DNA of 16,282 bases from Chlorobiota bacterium (GCA_013153655.1 JAADEB010000174.1:1-16282), one strand, 5' to 3'; shown: positions 7,138-14,759, counted from the first letter of the stretch. Program-made: numbers and translations. Notes: generated by a model not told the origin, from the letters alone.

Positions 7138-7194
7138 ATCGGTCACCGGTCATCCGTCCCTCGATTCAACGATTGCATCCGTCTGAGGCGGACA
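7138..7194. repeat. Dispersed repeat words, including TCCGTCTGAGGCGGACA
   Basis: ATCGGTCACCGGTCA (7138-7152) is identical to 9535-9549. CGATTCAACGATTGCA (7162-7177) is two octamer-family units. TCCGTCTGAGGCGGACA (7178-7194) is, apart from one base, the reverse complement of 9305-9321. All three words therefore recur in the spacer upstream of udk. Confidence 0.75.
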
Positions 7195-7495
7195 TGGCTG
7201 TTCAACGATTTTACAAATTATCCAATCCCACCTCCCAACCCACCTCCCTGTAAGGTTAAAGTATTAATGTTAAAGTTTTTTTTTCATTCACCGGTTCCCC
7301 GATTTAAAAGTTCACCCATTTGATCCCTTTCCGTTTCCCGAAAATGGGAGATTCTCCGGTTGTGGCCTCCTCGGATCCGGGAGCGTTGTAGATCACTGCT
7401 ATTCGCCGAAAGCCCCGGTATACATATTATATAATTTACATAAATATCTTCTACCTTTATGTTGAACATGATAACCATTTCACGGAAATTTCCCG

Positions 7496-7503
7496 TAACT
7501 TTG
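7496..7503 (+). promoter_or_regulatory. Bacteroidota -7 element for transketolase
   Basis: TAACTTTG matches TAnnTTTG exactly, 21 bases before the ATG at 7525. It lies inside the longer open frame that begins at 7459, which argues that 7525 is the real start. No clear -33 box. Confidence 0.6.
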
Positions 7504-7524
7504 TCCTATCTAAAAGAAATTCTC

Positions 7525-8373
7525 ATGAAGAAAGACATCCATAGCCTTCCTTCCCAAATTCGTCGCGATATCGTACGTATGGTACATGATGCCCAATCCG
7601 GACATCCCGGCGGTTCATTGGGAACGGTGGAATTTTTTACCGCTTTGTTCTTCGACATTCTCCAAGATATCGACCCTTCCCGTTTCGATGCCGAAAACAG
7701 CACGGGTGAAGATGTTTTTATCCTTTCCAATGGTCATATCACCCCCGTTTACTATTCCGTTTTGGCGCGGCGCGGCTACTTTCCCGTAAGCGAATTGGCC
7801 ACTTTCCGCCGTATGGGTTCTCGATTGCAAGGTCATCCTTCGGTTCACGACCGCTTGCCCGGTGTGCGTATTGCGTCGGGTTCGTTGGGTCAGGGATTGT
7901 CCGTGGCCCTGGGTGTGGCCCAAGGAAAAAAACTCAATAAGGACCCGCATTTGGTCTTTACGCTTCATGGTGACGGTGAATTGCAGGAAGGTCAAATTTG
8001 GGAAGCCGTCCTCTATGCCGGAGCCAAGGGTGTGGACAACCTGGTTGCCACGGTGGATTACAATAACGCCCAAATCGACGGCCCGGTGGAAAAAGTTCTT
8101 AACCTCGGCGATCTGCGCGCCAAATTCGAGGCTTTCGGCTGGACCGTCCTCGATATCGAACAAGGCAATGATCTGGATGCCGTCATCCAAGGATTGCGCA
8201 AAGCCCGCTCCCTTACGGGTCAAGGCAAACCCGTAGCCGTTCTCCTGCATACGCTTATGGGCTACGGAGTGGATTTCATGCAAGGCGATTACCGTTGGCA
8301 CGGAAAGCCCCTCAACGATGAGCAATTGGAAAAAGCTTTGGCACAATTACCCGAAACTTGGGGTGATTATTAA
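7525..8373 (+). CDS. Transketolase, N-terminal (ThDP-binding) subunit
   Basis: The N-terminal half of transketolase, which transfers two-carbon ketol units between sugar phosphates in the pentose phosphate pathway. It is 282 residues from the ATG at 7525; the frame is open back to 7459 but the promoter lies in between. SGHPGGSLG (25-33), H71 in SNGH, H104 in LQGHPS, and the thiamine-diphosphate motif GDGE (149-152) continuing to NNAQ (180-183) are all present. RWHGKPLND (258-265) closes the domain. The pyrimidine-binding half is missing. The protein ends naturally, as expected for split two-subunit transketolases, but the next gene is an M23 peptidase rather than the C-terminal subunit, which must lie elsewhere. 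Eight bases separate it from that gene, so the two are probably co-transcribed. Confidence 0.92.
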   Translation: MKKDIHSLPSQIRRDIVRMVHDAQSGHPGGSLGTVEFFTALFFDILQDIDPSRFDAENSTGEDVFILSNGHITPVYYSVLARRGYFPVSELATFRRMGSRLQGHPSVHDRLPGVRIASGSLGQGLSVALGVAQGKKLNKDPHLVFTLHGDGELQEGQIWEAVLYAGAKGVDNLVATVDYNNAQIDGPVEKVLNLGDLRAKFEAFGWTVLDIEQGNDLDAVIQGLRKARSLTGQGKPVAVLLHTLMGYGVDFMQGDYRWHGKPLNDEQLEKALAQLPETWGDY

Positions 8374-8381
8374 ACCTCGTC

Positions 8382-9239
8382 ATGGGTAAACAAAAAGAAA
8401 AAAGGTCCTTTTTCAAAAAACTCACCGATAGCTACCGTCTGGTGATTATCGATGAGGATACGTTTGAACATAAGTTGGATTTTTCCCTGACCCGTTTGAA
8501 TGTTTTTGCCGTTACGGGTCTAATTGCCTTGTTGTTGATTGCCGGCACCACCTTGCTGATTGCCTACACGCCGCTTAGGGAATATATCCCCGGCTATCCG
8601 TCCAGCAAATTGAAAAAACAAGTGTATGAGCTTTCGGTAAAACTGGATTCTTCGGAGCGCAAATTGCGCATGTGGGAAAAATACATGAATTCGCTTCGTA
8701 TGGCCCTCAGCGGCGATGTCAAACCCGAAGAATTGGCCGGAGTGGGGGATACCTCACGGATTGTATCGGTGGATACCCTCGATCTGCTTCCATCCCGCGA
8801 AGATTCCCTCCTGCGCGAAGAGGTGCGCAGCAAGGAAGCCTTCCGGGTGGCGGTAAAGGGAGGCAATAACCCCCGTTTCATTCCGCCGGCCCGTGGCAAA
8901 CTCAGCCGCCGTTTCGACAAAGAAGCCGGACATTACGGAGTGGATATCGTGGTACCACAAAACACACCCGTAAAAGCCGTAGCGCCCGGACGGGTGATCT
9001 TTGCCGCCTGGACCCCCGACGACGGCAATGTGATTATCCTCATGCATCCCGACAACTACCTTTCCGTATATAAACATAATAGCCGTCTACTCAAAAAGAA
9101 AGGCGACCAAGTGGCCGCAGGAGAGGTAATATCACGTGCCGGCAACACGGGCGAACGTACCACCGGCCCTCATCTGCATTTCGAACTTTGGCACAAAGGC
9201 CATGCCTTGGATCCAGAAATGTATTTGAATTTTAATTGA
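8382..9239 (+). CDS. Membrane-anchored M23 family metallopeptidase
   Basis: A peptidoglycan endopeptidase-like protein of the LytM/M23 family, 285 residues. A basic cytoplasmic N-terminus precedes one membrane segment (about 39-62) and a short helical, probably coiled-coil, linker (75-108). The C-terminal LytM domain (about 165-285) has the zinc ligands H184 and D188 in HYGVD and H264/H266 in HLHFE, plus H232 in YKHN, so it looks catalytically complete. The domain should face the periplasm and cut or regulate cutting of cross-links. The gene begins eight bases after the transketolase stop. A repeat-filled spacer follows with no obvious terminator. Confidence 0.92.
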   Translation: MGKQKEKRSFFKKLTDSYRLVIIDEDTFEHKLDFSLTRLNVFAVTGLIALLLIAGTTLLIAYTPLREYIPGYPSSKLKKQVYELSVKLDSSERKLRMWEKYMNSLRMALSGDVKPEELAGVGDTSRIVSVDTLDLLPSREDSLLREEVRSKEAFRVAVKGGNNPRFIPPARGKLSRRFDKEAGHYGVDIVVPQNTPVKAVAPGRVIFAAWTPDDGNVIILMHPDNYLSVYKHNSRLLKKKGDQVAAGEVISRAGNTGERTTGPHLHFELWHKGHALDPEMYLNFN

Positions 9240-9256
9240 AAGGCATCTTTTTAGTC

Positions 9257-9321
9257 GGATTTGGAATTTAGGATTTACGATTATGTTAAACCGTTAAATC
9301 GCCGTGTCCGCCTCAGGCGGA
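9257..9321. repeat. GGATTTA heptamers and a TCCGCC-tca-GGCGGA hairpin
   Basis: Three heptamers start at 9257, 9264 and 9271. Octamer-family words GTTAAACC and GTTAAATC follow at 9285-9300. TCCGCCTCAGGCGGA (9307-9321) is a six-base-pair stem with a three-base loop. Its near-copy on the opposite strand is at 7178-7194. Confidence 0.65.
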
Positions 9322-9557
9322 TTAAATGAATATCTTAACTTTAACATTAGCTTTAACTCATTGTGTTTTAGGTTATTAGCTATTAAGCTTGGTTCGAATT
9401 TAAATTTTGCTTTCACTATTCATTAAAAAACTATTCGCTAAATCACTAAAACACAATTTCTCTCAAACAAATTTCTTACTCTTCCGCTAAAAAACCTTTC
9501 CCGTGCTACGTTTACCGAATTATGCACCTGTGTCATCGGTCACCGGTCAATATTGTC

Positions 9558-9664
9558 GATTTAACGCTCAATAATAAGGGGATAAGGAAAAAGGTGATAG
9601 ATTAAAGTGCGGCAAGGCCGCTAATCGATTTAACGGTTTAACGATTTGACGGTTTAACAGAAAT
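9558..9664. repeat. Dispersed block A, copy 2 (collinear with 167-273)
   Basis: It begins with the same 14 bases as copy 1 and needs no gaps over about 107 bases. The hairpin at 9609-9621 keeps the GCGGC/GCCGC stem but has loop AAG instead of GAA. Four octamers of the GRTTTAAC family follow at 9626-9657. Confidence 0.8.
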
Positions 9665-9692
9665 TCCTCATCTATTCAATTATTCAACAGAA
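9665..9692. repeat. Words repeated inverted at 14882-14976
   Basis: TCCTCATCTATTCAA (9665-9679) is the exact reverse complement of 14882-14896. The overlapping 18-mer at 9675-9692 is the exact reverse complement of 14959-14976. Confidence 0.85.
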
Positions 9693-9732
9693 TTTACCGG
9701 ATTCCCCGTTTCCCGGGGTTCAACGCTTTTTG

Positions 9733-9740
9733 TATATTTG
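9733..9740 (+). promoter_or_regulatory. Bacteroidota -7 element for udk
   Basis: TATATTTG matches TAnnTTTG, 18 bases before the udk ATG. TTTC at 9709-9712, 20 bases upstream, is a three-of-four match to the TTTG -33 box and falls in the loop of a small CCCCG/CGGGG hairpin. Confidence 0.6.
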
Positions 9741-9758
9741 TAACAAATTACCTCAGCT

Positions 9759-10382
9759 ATGTTTATTATCGGAATCGCCGGCGGCACCGGAAGCGGTAAA
9801 ACCACCGTGGTCAATAAAATTATCAAAGCCTTGGGTTCGGACGATATCGGGGTGATACCTCAGGATAATTATTATGTGGCTCTGGACCACCTGCCTTTGG
9901 AAGAGCGAGCCAAATACAACTTCGACCATCCCCGCGCCATCGATTTCGATTTGCTCTACGACCATCTCACCCGTCTTAGCAAGGGCGAAGCGGTGGAACA
10001 ACCTGTATATTCATTTATTCAATACACCCGCACCGGCGACACCATTCTTACACATCCCAAAAAAGTGATGATCGTGGAAGGTATCCTGATTTTTACCGAT
10101 AAACGCTTGCGCGACCTTTTCGACCTAAAAATCTTCGTGCATGCCGATGCCGACGAACGCCTCATTCGCCGCATTCGCCGCGATATTGCAGAGCGCGGAC
10201 GTACTCTCGAAGAAGTGCTCAACCGATACCAAACCACCCTCAAACCCATGTACGAGCAATTCATCGAACCCACCAAATCCTACGCCGACATCATCATTCC
10301 TAACGACCGGCGCAACGAAACCGCCATCGAAGTGCTCAAAAGCGTGATCAAAAACAACCTGACCGCCCATGGCCGCGCTTGA
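9759..10382 (+). CDS. udk: Uridine kinase
   Basis: Phosphorylates uridine (and typically cytidine) to the monophosphate in cytosolic pyrimidine salvage. At 207 residues it is the usual length. The P-loop GGTGSGKTT (8-16), the catalytic Asp region QDNYY (35-39), NFDHPRAIDFDLL (54-66) and the VEGIL strand (106-110) are all in family order. RDIAERGR (141-148) is the lid and PNDRRNETAI (181-190) the C-terminal motif. It heads a tight plus-strand cluster: the division protein gene starts within its last codons, a 14-base overlap. Confidence 0.95.
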   Translation: MFIIGIAGGTGSGKTTVVNKIIKALGSDDIGVIPQDNYYVALDHLPLEERAKYNFDHPRAIDFDLLYDHLTRLSKGEAVEQPVYSFIQYTRTGDTILTHPKKVMIVEGILIFTDKRLRDLFDLKIFVHADADERLIRRIRRDIAERGRTLEEVLNRYQTTLKPMYEQFIEPTKSYADIIIPNDRRNETAIEVLKSVIKNNLTAHGRA

Positions 10383-10689
10383 CCAGCATACCAAACGATT
10401 GATTCGCCTGCTTTCCGTTCGCAATATCGGATGGATCGTAGTGGCCGTGGCCGTGATTTACTTGCTCTTTTTTGATAACGATTCGGTGTTTTTTCAATTC
10501 AAACTCTCGCGCGAAATTCGCCAATTGAAGGAAGAAAATCGCACCCTGGCCGAAAAAATAAAACAAAACAAGGAATTGCTTAAAAATTTCGACAATCCGG
10601 CCTATATCGAAAAATTCGCACGTGAAGAACTCCTCTTCCGTAAACGCAACGAAGACATTTTCATTGTTCAGCCCGTTGAAGAAAAATAA
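10369..10689 (+). CDS. FtsB/DivIC-like septum formation initiator
   Basis: A small bitopic division protein, 106 residues. A short basic cytoplasmic tail precedes one membrane segment (about 21-35). A coiled coil follows (about 45-72, EIRQLKEENRTLAEKIKQN). The conserved end (YIEKFAREELLFRKRNEDIF, 79-98) is typical of the FtsB/DivIC family. The expected role is a scaffold with FtsL- and FtsQ-type partners at the septum. Translation is probably coupled to udk, given the 14-base overlap. From memory, udk next to a septum formation initiator gene is a recurring order in Bacteroidota. Confidence 0.88.
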   Translation: MAALDQHTKRLIRLLSVRNIGWIVVAVAVIYLLFFDNDSVFFQFKLSREIRQLKEENRTLAEKIKQNKELLKNFDNPAYIEKFAREELLFRKRNEDIFIVQPVEEK

Positions 10690-10693
10690 GTGG

Positions 10694-11737
10694 ATGCGTA
10701 CGTTTGTCCTTCTCTTATTCCCGGGAAGCCTTTTGCTTTCCTGTACCGGAAAATCGGGACATTGGGATGAATTTCAATCCCGCGGACTACATGGCGGTAT
10801 CTATGACTACATGTTTTTTACCACCGACAGCACGGGATACCTGGGCGGTATGGAAAGACTCTATGATGTGCCTACCGGTACCAAAACGAATAAAGCCGTC
10901 CTCTATCGCACCCGTAATGGCGGGCGAACATGGCAACTCGTTTTTCACGGAAGAGGTGAATATGTGGATAAGGTGCGAAAGGCAAATGGAAAAACCTATC
11001 TCGGCATTCAGCATTATATGGAAGGCCCCGTCATTTACATGTCCGAAGACGAAAAAAACTGGCGGCTTTTGGTCCGGTTTTCGCCGGGTGTTCTTATCAA
11101 GGATTTTTATGTTTATCCGGATGGTGAACTACTGGCTTTGGTTCGGCAGCATGAGCGTTTGGCGCTGCTACGTATTGCCGATAGCATAGAAATGCTGAAA
11201 AGTTTTTCCCGCTCTTGTCAGAACGGACGGTTGACGAAGGACGCTTTATACCTGACTTTTGTCGATCGACCCGCCTCATCTTTCGGACTTATTCGGTACG
11301 ACTTGGATGCCGGAACGGAAAAGCGTTATTTCATGCCGAAAATCAATTGGTTTGAGGATATGTTTGCAGACAATCGAGGGCGCATATGGATTGCGGCAAA
11401 AGAAACGAAAAAACATAAAGCTCTTCTCTTTCGTTTCAACGGCTATAAGTTGGAGGAAATACCAATAGACCCTTATGACCGCTACGATTTGGAATCAATC
11501 CAAGTACGCGACTCGCTGATTTATATACAAATCAACCGCCGGAGCGATATAGGCCCCATTGGCGTCACAAAGCATTTGTTCTACTCGTTGAACGGTGGAA
11601 AAAGCCGGCATAAAACCGGATTTCCCTTTCCGCTCTATACCGAACCGGCTTGTATTAAACCCGGCGGAGCTTATTTGTCCTATATGGGCACGGGCCGGTT
11701 TCAGGAGTTTTTTCCTCGGAACCTTTTCCCGGACTAA
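10694..11737 (+). CDS. Lipoprotein with BNR/Asp-box-like repeats, function unknown
   Basis: An exported lipoprotein of 347 residues from the ATG at 10694. The signal peptide ends in LLLSC, giving lipidated Cys17. An in-frame TTG at 10676 would add KKNKW-type basic residues and overlap the ftsB-like gene by 14 bases; that start is a real alternative. The mature part has Asp-box-like motifs: TRNGGRTW (73-80), SEDEKNW (117-123) and SLNGGKS (298-304). RGRIWIAA (228-235) is a further beta-propeller-like strand. This fits a sialidase-like or Ycf48-like propeller fold, but no catalytic residues can be assigned. It is the last gene of the udk cluster and converges on the minus-strand genes 82 bases later, with no obvious terminator between. 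Confidence 0.75.
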   Translation: MRTFVLLLFPGSLLLSCTGKSGHWDEFQSRGLHGGIYDYMFFTTDSTGYLGGMERLYDVPTGTKTNKAVLYRTRNGGRTWQLVFHGRGEYVDKVRKANGKTYLGIQHYMEGPVIYMSEDEKNWRLLVRFSPGVLIKDFYVYPDGELLALVRQHERLALLRIADSIEMLKSFSRSCQNGRLTKDALYLTFVDRPASSFGLIRYDLDAGTEKRYFMPKINWFEDMFADNRGRIWIAAKETKKHKALLFRFNGYKLEEIPIDPYDRYDLESIQVRDSLIYIQINRRSDIGPIGVTKHLFYSLNGGKSRHKTGFPFPLYTEPACIKPGGAYLSYMGTGRFQEFFPRNLFPD

Positions 11738-11819
11738 TATTTGAGGTCGGGTAGGGAATTGGAGAGGAAATGATGGCCGTAATTTTGTTGATGAATGTAA
11801 CTTCGATTCGTTAGAAATC

Positions 11820-12083
11820 CTAAGAAAAAATCCAAATCAGAAGTACGGGACCGAAAATAAGAGCGGCAATAATGAGTATCCGGCGAAGACCGAGTTTAGG
11901 AGTATAGGCATAACGGGGCGGCCAAGGCGAAGGTGAGGTTTTTTTCTTCTGCCGGGTGGAAGGTGGTGAAGAAGCATGAGGTGCTTGGGCAAACCGGTCG
12001 GCAAAACGACTATGATGACGCATCAAGCGGTTGTTGCGCAACGAAGTTATCATGGATTGTATGTGACCTCCTCCTCCGGTCAT
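11820..12083 (-). CDS. Small membrane protein, hypothetical
   Basis: An 87-residue protein with a basic, Ser/Pro/Thr-rich N-terminal part and one C-terminal membrane segment (about 69-86), so probably tail-anchored with the N-terminus in the cytoplasm. The first ten residues include four glycines encoded by GGAGGAGGAGGT, which could instead be a ribosome binding site for the Met codon at 12053. That start would give 77 residues beginning MITSLRNNR; spacing of about 13 bases is long. From memory, small Bacteroidota proteins beginning with a similar LRNNR-type segment and ending in a membrane helix exist. It lies 50 bases after the DUF2892 gene, same strand. Confidence 0.6.
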   Translation of the reverse strand: MTGGGGHIQSMITSLRNNRLMRHHSRFADRFAQAPHASSPPSTRQKKKTSPSPWPPRYAYTPKLGLRRILIIAALIFGPVLLIWIFS

Positions 12084-12133
12084 TTAAATGAACAGTTACA
12101 CCGAAGCTGTTAATAGCCTTACCAAAATTGACG

Positions 12134-12343
12134 TTATGCTTCTTCTTTCCGGGTATTGATTTTTAGAATACTGTATATGGGACAATATTCGAGGAAAGAA
12201 GTTAATGCGGCAATTAAGGCTATTACTAATACGGCAATTTGCCAGGTTTTATCCTGCACCAAGTTGAACCAAATTACCAGTAGTAAAATAAAAGCCAGAA
12301 TCAAACGAATGATTTTGTCTGCAAACCCTATATTTTTTTTCAT
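12134..12343 (-). CDS. DUF2892 (YgaP-like) inner-membrane protein
   Basis: A 69-residue two-helix membrane protein. MKKNIGFADKIIRLI at the start and the conserved EYCPIYSILKINT end (52-64, C54) are the signature of DUF2892. Helices lie at about 11-28 and 33-50. The family is often fused to or found next to rhodanese domains, but none is present here. It has its own well-formed promoter and may be co-transcribed with the small membrane protein downstream. Confidence 0.88.
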   Translation of the reverse strand: MKKNIGFADKIIRLILAFILLLVIWFNLVQDKTWQIAVLVIALIAALTSFLEYCPIYSILKINTRKEEA

Positions 12344-12370
12344 TTATTTTTTTTATATAAACCTTCGTTA

Positions 12371-12402
12371 CAAATTTAGAAATGTTATTTTAAAAAAACA
12401 AA
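12371..12402 (-). promoter_or_regulatory. Complete Bacteroidota promoter (-33 TTTG, -7 TAAATTTG)
   Basis: On the minus strand TTTG (12402-12399) is followed after exactly 20 bases by TAAATTTG (12378-12371). This is the best match to the full consensus in the window. It lies 27 bases before the DUF2892 ATG, separating that gene from the thioredoxin pair upstream. Confidence 0.7.
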
Positions 12403-12469
12403 TTTGATGTGATAAAAAAAAATAAAAGAAGATACTTTTGGGAATTTGTTATGTTAAATGTTGTTATGC

Positions 12470-13582
12470 TTATTCGTTTAATAATTTTATAATAATGTCT
12501 TCCAATGCTTTTCCATGCAGATTTTTGGCACGAATCCGTCCGGTTTTGTCCAGCACAAGGGTTTGCGGAATGAACCGGATACGGTATTGACGGGCCACAG
12601 GTTCTTGCCATCCTTTGAGGTGGGACACCTGATACCATTCCAGTCCGTCGTCCTTAACGGCTTGGAGCCAGGCTTGACGGTTTTGGTCCAAGGAAACACC
12701 GATGATGTGGAGACCTTGGGGATGATATTTGCGGTAGAGGCGCACCATTTCGGGATTATTTTTTCGGCAAGGTTTACACCAGGAAGCCCAAAAGTCTACG
12801 ATGGTGACTTTGCCCATGACCGAAAACAGGCTTATGGGATTGCCGTCGGGACCGGGAGCGGTAAAATTAGGTGCCTTGGTGCCCACTTGGCCGATTCCCG
12901 CTTCGTTGAGGCGATAGGTAAGAAATTTGCCGGCATCGGTGTTTTTAACGTTTTGTGGATAGGTACCGTATATTTCGGAAAGTTTTTGATAATCCATATT
13001 TTGGCGAGAATAAGTCAGCCCCGTTAGAATGACAACTCCGGCCAGATTGGGATTGTTGCGGGCAAAGGCATATTGGCGGTCCGTGGCTTCACGGTTGAGG
13101 CGTTGGAAGGCTTTGCGGGCCGCTTCTTTTTCTGCGGGAACGGTGCTTCGCAGGCGGATATATAATTTTCTTTGTTCGTGGCTCAGGCTATCCATATCCC
13201 GGTAGAGGGCATAGAGGGAATCGTTTTCACGTCCTCCGTGGATACGGCTGGCTTTGAAACGGACGGTGTCAATCCGCACATTGACGTCATGGTTACCCAA
13301 TACCAGGGGGATGCGCCCATCCTTGTATTCCAAAACATAAAGTTGGGGTTGGCCGTGCGTAAAAGTATAGGGAGAGCGGCGAATGGTATCGGTGGGGACG
13401 GGCTTGCCTTTTTTATCGATTCGCGAAAGGATAAGCGGCGATTCCACGGGAAGGGGATCCACGGTCATTTGGTGGGTTGCCACCTTGGGATGGCTTCCGC
13501 AAGCTTGAAGCAAAATCAAGAGCGAAAACCATCCTGCCATCAGGCCGGCAAAACGGATTTGATACCGTTTTTTATTTTTCAT
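12470..13582 (-). CDS. TlpA-like thioredoxin lipoprotein (second of a pair)
   Basis: A 370-residue envelope disulfide oxidoreductase of the TlpA/ResA type. The signal ends in LLQAC, giving lipidated Cys28. The N-terminal half (about 45-230) is a beta-rich then helical domain of the kind found ahead of thioredoxin domains in Bacteroidota (DUF4369-like). The C-terminal thioredoxin domain (about 233-370) has the active site WCKPC (268-272) and the cis-Pro P339 in FIPQT. It probably reduces or isomerises disulfides in exported proteins; no cytochrome biogenesis gene is adjacent. Its ATG overlaps the last 11 bases of the paralogue upstream, so translation is likely coupled. The two thioredoxin domains are clearly related, the N-terminal halves much less so. 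Confidence 0.88.
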   Translation of the reverse strand: MKNKKRYQIRFAGLMAGWFSLLILLQACGSHPKVATHQMTVDPLPVESPLILSRIDKKGKPVPTDTIRRSPYTFTHGQPQLYVLEYKDGRIPLVLGNHDVNVRIDTVRFKASRIHGGRENDSLYALYRDMDSLSHEQRKLYIRLRSTVPAEKEAARKAFQRLNREATDRQYAFARNNPNLAGVVILTGLTYSRQNMDYQKLSEIYGTYPQNVKNTDAGKFLTYRLNEAGIGQVGTKAPNFTAPGPDGNPISLFSVMGKVTIVDFWASWCKPCRKNNPEMVRLYRKYHPQGLHIIGVSLDQNRQAWLQAVKDDGLEWYQVSHLKGWQEPVARQYRIRFIPQTLVLDKTGRIRAKNLHGKALEDIIIKLLNE

Positions 13583-14720
13583 TTATCAATTCTTTTACCT
13601 TGGCTTCCAGGTCGTCACGTCGCAGGTTTTTGGCACGGATGATGCCGTTTTTGTCCAGAATCAGAGTAGCGGGAATGGACTGAATGCCATATTGACGAGC
13701 CACCGGATCTTGCCAAAATTGGAGGTTGGACACATGATACCAATCCAGGTGATCGTCCTTGATGGCTTGGAGCCATTTGTCCTTTTGGCCGGGGCGATCG
13801 AGGGAAATGCTCAGGATGTTAAGACCCTTGGGATGGTATTTCTTGTAGATTTCCACTACGTAGGGATTTTCGCGGCGGCAGGGACGGCACCAGGAAGCCC
13901 AGAAGTCCAAAATCAATACTTTGGATTTTTTGAGCACGTCCGACATTTTGAGGGTTTTGCCGTCGGGGGTGGGCGCTTCGAAATCCGGAGCTTTTTGACC
14001 GATGGCCGTTACCAAGGCGCGGTTGATGGACGCAATGGCGCGCTGTGCATAACCGGATTTTTTGACTTTATCGCTCATTTTTTCGTAAATGGTCTTGGCA
14101 CGTTGTGCATCCAGGTCTTGTTCGCGCGAAAGCAGTTCCAGGATAATGGCCGAGGTGAGGTTGCCGGTGTTTTTTTCGGCCAGACTCATGAGTTTTTCGA
14201 GCCGTTGCTTATTGAGTTGGGCAAAGCGTTGTTGCAATTCTTTGATTTTGGCTTGGTCCTGTTTACCGATGGCTTGGCGGTATTCGTTTTCCAGTTGTTT
14301 ACCTTCTTGATCCACTTGATTCAGGTAAGCTATCAATTCGGCGAAAGCTTTGGTGGCTTGGGGACCTTCGAGGATTTTGGCTTCCCGGATATTTTGGGCG
14401 GGAATATGCAATTTGACGGTCTGACCGGGTTCCACCAAAAGGGGAAGACTCCCCCGTTCGTTTTTGAATTGGAGATAAACCAAGTCGCTGCTGTCGAGGT
14501 CGAATTTGAGGAGAAATTCTTCACCGGTCAACGAATCTTGGTCAAGCACCACGGGCATGCGGTTTTTGAATACTTGGGCCGTCAACACCTTACCTTGTGC
14601 GTTTTCGGCGGTTCCCGTTATGACGGTATTGCCTTTTTTATCGTTTTTTTTCTCGCCTTGGCAAGCACCCAAGGTCAAACCTGCCAAAATCAATGCTATC
14701 CACAAAAAGCTTTTTTTCAT
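13572..14720 (-). CDS. TlpA-like thioredoxin lipoprotein (first of a pair)
   Basis: A 382-residue envelope thioredoxin-fold protein. The ATG at 14720 is chosen over one six codons upstream because it gives a standard lipoprotein signal (MKKSFLW to LTLGAC, lipidated Cys20) and sits 31 bases after a promoter element. A charged linker (22-30) leads to a DUF4369-like beta domain (about 32-115) and then a long helical region (about 120-235) rich in Gln, Lys and Glu. The thioredoxin domain (241-382) has WCRPC (277-281) and cis-Pro P350 in SIPAT. It ends within the start of the second paralogue. Confidence 0.9.
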   Translation of the reverse strand: MKKSFLWIALILAGLTLGACQGEKKNDKKGNTVITGTAENAQGKVLTAQVFKNRMPVVLDQDSLTGEEFLLKFDLDSSDLVYLQFKNERGSLPLLVEPGQTVKLHIPAQNIREAKILEGPQATKAFAELIAYLNQVDQEGKQLENEYRQAIGKQDQAKIKELQQRFAQLNKQRLEKLMSLAEKNTGNLTSAIILELLSREQDLDAQRAKTIYEKMSDKVKKSGYAQRAIASINRALVTAIGQKAPDFEAPTPDGKTLKMSDVLKKSKVLILDFWASWCRPCRRENPYVVEIYKKYHPKGLNILSISLDRPGQKDKWLQAIKDDHLDWYHVSNLQFWQDPVARQYGIQSIPATLILDKNGIIRAKNLRRDDLEAKVKELINEK

Positions 14721-14751
14721 AATTGAAGTTTTAGTCACATTAAAATTTACG

Positions 14752-14759
14752 CAAAGCTA
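14752..14759 (-). promoter_or_regulatory. Bacteroidota -7 element for the thioredoxin pair
   Basis: The minus strand reads TAGCTTTG, matching TAnnTTTG, 31 bases upstream of the ATG at 14720. No -33 TTTG is seen at the right distance. Confidence 0.5.

Larger units (their letters stand above)
6860..7495. other. Spacer with an inverted repeat and repeat words
   Basis: No credible gene is visible. The open frame at 6981-7253 runs through dispersed repeat words and has no recognisable features. The stretch holds a TTAACC/GGTTAA inverted repeat at 6893-6915, repeat words at 7138-7194, and otherwise unremarkable AT-rich sequence up to the transketolase promoter. Confidence 0.65.
9240..9732. other. 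Spacer rich in dispersed repeat words
   Basis: No gene is visible on either strand. Recognisable repeat words cover much of it: GGATTTA units at 9257-9277, TGTCCGCCTCAGGCGGA at 9305-9321, the CACTAAAAAACTATTC-type stretch near 9410-9460, ATCGGTCACCGGTCA at 9535-9549, block A at 9558-9664 and the inverted-copy words at 9665-9692. A small CCCCG/CGGGG hairpin sits at 9704-9718, just before the udk promoter. GGTTCGAAT near 9391 resembles a tRNA T-loop, but no cloverleaf surrounds it. Confidence 0.75.

Noticed and set aside
6981..7253. A 90-codon plus-strand frame between the T9SS gene and transketolase
   Set aside because: Its second half is translated repeat words shared with other spacers, and there is no recognisable domain. 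A 23-codon minus-strand frame in the same place is also too short to support.
7459..7524. ATG at 7459 as the transketolase start
   Set aside because: The promoter element TAACTTTG at 7496-7503 lies inside this extension, and the homologous part begins at the ATG at 7525.
9388..9402. GGTTCGAAT resembling a tRNA T-loop
   Set aside because: The flanking bases do not form a T-stem and no anticodon or acceptor stem can be found around it.
13692..14726. A 344-codon plus-strand frame antisense to the first thioredoxin gene
   Set aside because: Shadow of the thioredoxin lipoprotein, which has a lipobox and a WCRPC active site.
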